Shown: piece by piece, positions 34,510-36,981 of the stretch
Layout of the letters: each line of letters starts with the position of its first letter
How positions within the stretch are numbered: position 1 is the first letter of the stretch
NCBI GenBank assembly: GCA_025362575.1
Contig: JANYIQ010000260.1
Coordinates: forward strand, 1 to 36,981
Direction of reading: 5' to 3'
DNA: 36,981 nucleotides
Origin: Bacteroidia bacterium
GTDB lineage: Bacteria > Bacteroidota > Bacteroidia > B-17B0 > Aurantibacillaceae
Notes under the pieces: model-generated
What the model was told of the DNA's origin: nothing
Databases searched by the model: none
What the model saw: the letters and a program-made list of their open reading frames with translations, nothing else
Position numbers and translations under genes: made by a program

Positions 34510-34869
34510 ATGCCAGAGCCTAATTTAAATTATTGTTATTACTCCGACTTGCCTTCGCCAATGGCCTATATGCCAAAAGAAGAAAACACCACTATTAAAA
34601 CGCTAACTCCATTTGATATAGACAGGATTATTGAAATGGCTTGGGAAGATAGAACTCCTTTTGATGCGATTTATGAGCAATTTCATTTAAAAGAAGATAA
34701 GGTAAAAGAATTAATGAAAAAAAATTTAAAATTTTCGAGTTACAAACGTTGGCGAATAAGAGTAGAAAATTGCAATACTAAACATGTAAAACTTCGTGTA
34801 GACGCAATCAATCGCTTTAAATGTAATTTACAACGAACAATCACTAAAAATAAAATTTCTAAAAGATAA
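34510..34869 (+). CDS. TIGR03643 family protein
   Basis: A 119-residue basic protein. The core D-I-D-R-I-I-E-M-A-W-E-D-R-T-P-F-D-A-I, then K-V-K-E-L-M-K-K-N-L-K-F-S-S-Y-K-R-W-R-I-R-V and a C-terminal T-K-H match the TIGR03643 family, a short helix-turn-helix-like protein of unknown function often found near photolyase genes. The start is uncertain; internal ATGs at 34561 and 34570 also precede the core. It opens the plus-strand cluster and lies five bases ahead of the SDR gene. Confidence 0.85.
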   Translation: MPEPNLNYCYYSDLPSPMAYMPKEENTTIKTLTPFDIDRIIEMAWEDRTPFDAIYEQFHLKEDKVKELMKKNLKFSSYKRWRIRVENCNTKHVKLRVDAINRFKCNLQRTITKNKISKR

Positions 34870-34874
34870 ACAGT

Positions 34875-35564
34875 ATGCAAAAAACATTTTTATTTGCAGG
34901 TGCATCAAGTGCTATCGCCCTAGCAACAGCTTTACAATTAAAACAACAGGGGCACAAAATAATTGGCATCTCTACTAAACAAACCATTGATGTATATGAT
35001 GAGTTCATTACCATCGAAAAATACGAATCTCCTTATTTTCCTCTATTAAATGAGAAAATCGATGGCTTGGTTTATTTTCCGGGAACAATTAACCTAAAAC
35101 CATTTCATCGTTTAACCAGCCAAGAATTTATAACAGATTACGAAATAAATGCCTTAGGTGCTGTTAAGGTTACTCAACATTATTTATCATTACTCAAAAA
35201 GAGCGAACAAGCAAGCATTGTATATTTTAGCTCAATAGCTGCCCAACAAGGTATGCCGTTTCATACTTCTATTGCAATGGCAAAATCGGCAATTGAAGGT
35301 TTAACAAAATCATTAGCAGCCGAATTAGCACCAAACATAAGAGTAAACTGTATTGCTCCTTCATTAACTAAAACGCCTTTAGCAGATAAGTTTACAAACA
35401 CTCTTGAGAAAATAGAAGCATCAGAAAAACGACATCCACTTAAAAAAATAGGAACGCCCAATGGCATTGCAAACGCACTGATTTTTCTATTATCCGAGCA
35501 ATCATCTTGGATAACCGGTCAGGTATTAGCTATTGATGGAGGAATGAGTACCCTAAAATTATAA
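34875..35564 (+). CDS. Short-chain dehydrogenase/reductase-like protein lacking the catalytic Tyr
   Basis: A 229-residue Rossmann protein. The N-terminal cofactor loop is A-G-A-S-S-A-I-A, the Ser of the active site is in Y-F-S-S-I-A-A, and the C-terminal R-V-N-C-I-A-P-S-L and W-I-T-G-Q-V-L-A-I-D-G-G are typical SDR. In the Y-x3-K position the sequence is I-A-M-A-K, so the catalytic Tyr is Ile while the Lys is kept. Oxidoreductase activity by the usual mechanism is doubtful. I recall similar Tyr-less SDRs in photolyase-linked clusters. It is two bases ahead of the flavin reductase gene. Confidence 0.88.
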   Translation: MQKTFLFAGASSAIALATALQLKQQGHKIIGISTKQTIDVYDEFITIEKYESPYFPLLNEKIDGLVYFPGTINLKPFHRLTSQEFITDYEINALGAVKVTQHYLSLLKKSEQASIVYFSSIAAQQGMPFHTSIAMAKSAIEGLTKSLAAELAPNIRVNCIAPSLTKTPLADKFTNTLEKIEASEKRHPLKKIGTPNGIANALIFLLSEQSSWITGQVLAIDGGMSTLKL

Positions 35565-35566
35565 AT

Positions 35567-36223
35567 ATGGAAACAACTAAAATAAATTTAAACAACATTT
35601 TAAAGTTTGAACAACGTTACCGAGCAACATTTATTAATTCGTTAGGAGGCTTTAAAATGCCTGTTTTAATAGGCACTTGTGATAATCAATGTAACGCAAA
35701 CCTCGCTATTTTTAATTCGCTAATTCACATTGGTGCAACTCCCCCTTCAGTTGGGTTTATTGTAAGACCTGACTCAGTAGATAGACATACCTTACAAAAT
35801 ATTTTAGAAACGAAATTGTTTTCTATCAATCATATTAAAGAAGAGTTTTATAAAAAAGCGCATCAAACATCTGCTCGATATAGCAAAGAACAAAACGAGT
35901 TTAATGAAGTGGGTTTAACGGCAGAATATCATGATGGTTTTATAGCACCATTTGTAAAAGAAAGCTCCGTTAAAATTGCTTTAGAGTTTAAACAAAAAAT
36001 ACATATTGGAATTAACGGAACAATATTGATCATAGGGCAAATAAAGTCAGTAATGGTTCCAACAGATTGGATTAATCAAGATGGATTTGTTGATTTGAAA
36101 AAAGCAGAAAGTATTGCTTCAGTTGGTCTTAATGCGTATTATAATGTAATGCCTATTGCTCGCTTAACTTATGCAAAACCTAATAAAGAAATTGTAGAAC
36201 TAAAATCAAATTTAATTGATTAA
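35567..36223 (+). CDS. Flavin reductase family protein (FMN-binding split barrel)
   Basis: A 218-residue protein with the split-barrel start M-P-V-L-I-G-T-C-D-x-Q-C-N-A-N-L-A, then [10 protein letters not shown] and the helix-turn S-I-N-H-I-K-E-E-F, an order typical of the flavin reductase/FMN-binding family. It may supply reduced flavin or bind FMN for a neighbouring light- or redox-dependent step. The gene starts two bases after the SDR stop. Its last codons overlap the in-frame start region of the photolyase remnant. Confidence 0.87.
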   Translation: METTKINLNNILKFEQRYRATFINSLGGFKMPVLIGTCDNQCNANLAIFNSLIHIGATPPSVGFIVRPDSVDRHTLQNILETKLFSINHIKEEFYKKAHQTSARYSKEQNEFNEVGLTAEYHDGFIAPFVKESSVKIALEFKQKIHIGINGTILIIGQIKSVMVPTDWINQDGFVDLKKAESIASVGLNAYYNVMPIARLTYAKPNKEIVELKSNLID

Positions 36224-36371
36224 AGAAAAAATAAATATTGTTTGGCTTAAGCTTGATTTGAGGTTTACATACCACACTCCTTTGTATGAAGCACAACAAA
36301 GCGATTTTCCTATTTTATTAGTTTACTTAATTGAGTGTGCTAAACGGGATTATTTATACGATTATAATTAA
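36216..36371 (+). pseudogene. Photolyase/cryptochrome N-terminal remnant
   Basis: A 51-codon frame opens around a TTG at 36216 and reads [20 protein letters not shown], then [10 protein letters not shown] and a stop at 36369-36371. This is the first strand-loop-strand of a DNA photolyase/cryptochrome (canonical V-W-x-K-R-D-L-R-x-x-D-H-x-P-L and a Y-x-F-E-P segment). It has changed consensus positions (R to L, D to Y, F-E-P to I-E-C) and lacks the remaining about 400 residues. Photolyase genes usually occur at this place in such clusters, so a deletion is likely. The next start is six bases downstream. Confidence 0.7.
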
Positions 36372-36377
36372 TTTAAA

Positions 36378-36981
36378 ATGAATTTATTTTTAAAAGCATC
36401 TTGGCAGCAAATAATCATGGTAAACTACTCAGTTTCGCCAAATGTGCTTATACCCTTTTTACCAAAGGGTGTTGAACTAGATTTTTATAACGATAAAGTT
36501 TATGTGAGCTTAGTTGGATTTATCTTCAAAAACACCAAACTACTTAATATTCCTATTCCATTACTTGGAACATTTGAAGAAGTTAATTTGCGTTTTTATG
36601 TTATCAGAAAAGAAAATGGCATTACAAAAAGAGGTGTTGTATTTATTAATGAAACAGTTCCCTATAAGGCAGTAGCATGGCTTGCCAATAAATTGTATCA
36701 CGAAAGCTATACTTGCGTGCCAACAAAACATAACTGGGAAATTAAAAAAGACATAAAAACTATTCAATATCAATGGCTTTTAAATGATCAATGGCAAAGC
36801 ATTAAAGTGAATGCTTTAAATGACATTAACGCATTGAGAGATGAAACTTTTGAAGAATTTATATTTCAACATTACTATGGCTATGCTAAAGTAGATGAAA
36901 ACACTACTGAAGAATACGAAGTATTGCATCCTAAATGGGAAACTCAAACAGTTTTAGGTTATGAAATTTCATGCGATTTTG
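36378..36981 (+). CDS. DUF2071 (YqjF-like) protein, N-terminal 201 residues
   Basis: An open frame from the ATG at 36378 runs off the right edge. Family marks are S-W-Q-Q-I-I-M-V-N-Y (about 8-17), L-P-K-G-V-E-L-D-F, V-S-L-V-G-F-I-F-K-N-T and F-E-E-V-N-L-R-F-Y-V, then R-G-V-V-F-I-N-E, all typical of DUF2071/YqjF. The function is unknown; the family recurs in photolyase-linked and ChrR-type stress clusters. It follows the photolyase remnant by six bases. Confidence 0.88.
   Translation, partial: MNLFLKASWQQIIMVNYSVSPNVLIPFLPKGVELDFYNDKVYVSLVGFIFKNTKLLNIPIPLLGTFEEVNLRFYVIRKENGITKRGVVFINETVPYKAVAWLANKLYHESYTCVPTKHNWEIKKDIKTIQYQWLLNDQWQSIKVNALNDINALRDETFEEFIFQHYYGYAKVDENTTEEYEVLHPKWETQTVLGYEISCDF

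Noticed and set aside
36561-36773. 70-codon minus-strand ORF near the right edge
   Set aside because: Antisense to the DUF2071 gene, whose plus-strand frame has clear family motifs.

Overview
The window looks like a chromosomal piece of a member of the Bacteroidota. Four or more secreted proteins end in type IX secretion (T9SS) type A sorting domains. Signal peptides are cut before Gln, and promoter-like TAnnTTTG boxes replace sigma70 -10 boxes. SucD, KynA, RsmG, Tgt, a QxH-type dihydroorotase, DUF983 and DUF6132 proteins all read as Bacteroidota-type. I would not name a family or genus.

Layout. 1-515: C-terminal part of sucD with a clear terminator. 773-8180: three large T9SS cargo proteins. 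Two are divergent seven-repeat SBBP beta-propeller paralogues; the third is an NHL-repeat protein sharing its C-terminal modules with the first. 8183-10666 (minus): rsmG, an ECF sigma factor and an overlapping family 2 glycosyltransferase. 10743-17439 (plus): HAD phosphatase, tgt, an LptF/LptG-type permease, a GT-C mannosyltransferase-like membrane protein, dihydroorotase and an inositol-monophosphatase family enzyme, mostly tightly packed. 17545-20720 (minus): a SUMF1-domain protein, a 585-residue single-pass protein that is probably a membrane anti-sigma or sigma partner, and its ECF sigma factor. 20987-23026: an acyl-CoA carboxylase carboxyltransferase and a coupled small protein. 23007-25282 (minus): two glycosyltransferases. 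25397-28467: DUF6132, DUF983, kynA and a further T9SS protein. 28504-30333: an O-antigen-ligase-like protein with TPRs. 30330-32268 (minus): an OmpR-type response regulator and histidine kinase. 32405-33747: two lipoproteins (one a cytochrome c) and a secreted protein.

The most interesting part is 33819-36981, which is visibly more A/T-rich than the rest. On the plus strand are TIGR03643, a short-chain dehydrogenase-like protein lacking its catalytic Tyr, a flavin reductase family protein, a 51-codon remnant of a photolyase/cryptochrome N-terminus, and a DUF2071 (YqjF-like) protein cut by the window edge. This set of families is one I know from photolyase-linked, light or singlet-oxygen responsive clusters. 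Divergent to it are a 60-residue membrane protein and a frameshifted small membrane protein. Between the two arms lie two copies of one inverted repeat, TTGTTTAA-N16-TTAAACAA, wrapped around a good Bacteroidota promoter. It looks like a dedicated operator for an unidentified regulator.

Dispersed intergenic repeats occur at 517-547, 8810-8855, 8880-8897, 17464-17505 and 17521-17554. I saw no tRNA, rRNA, CRISPR array, transposase or phage gene.
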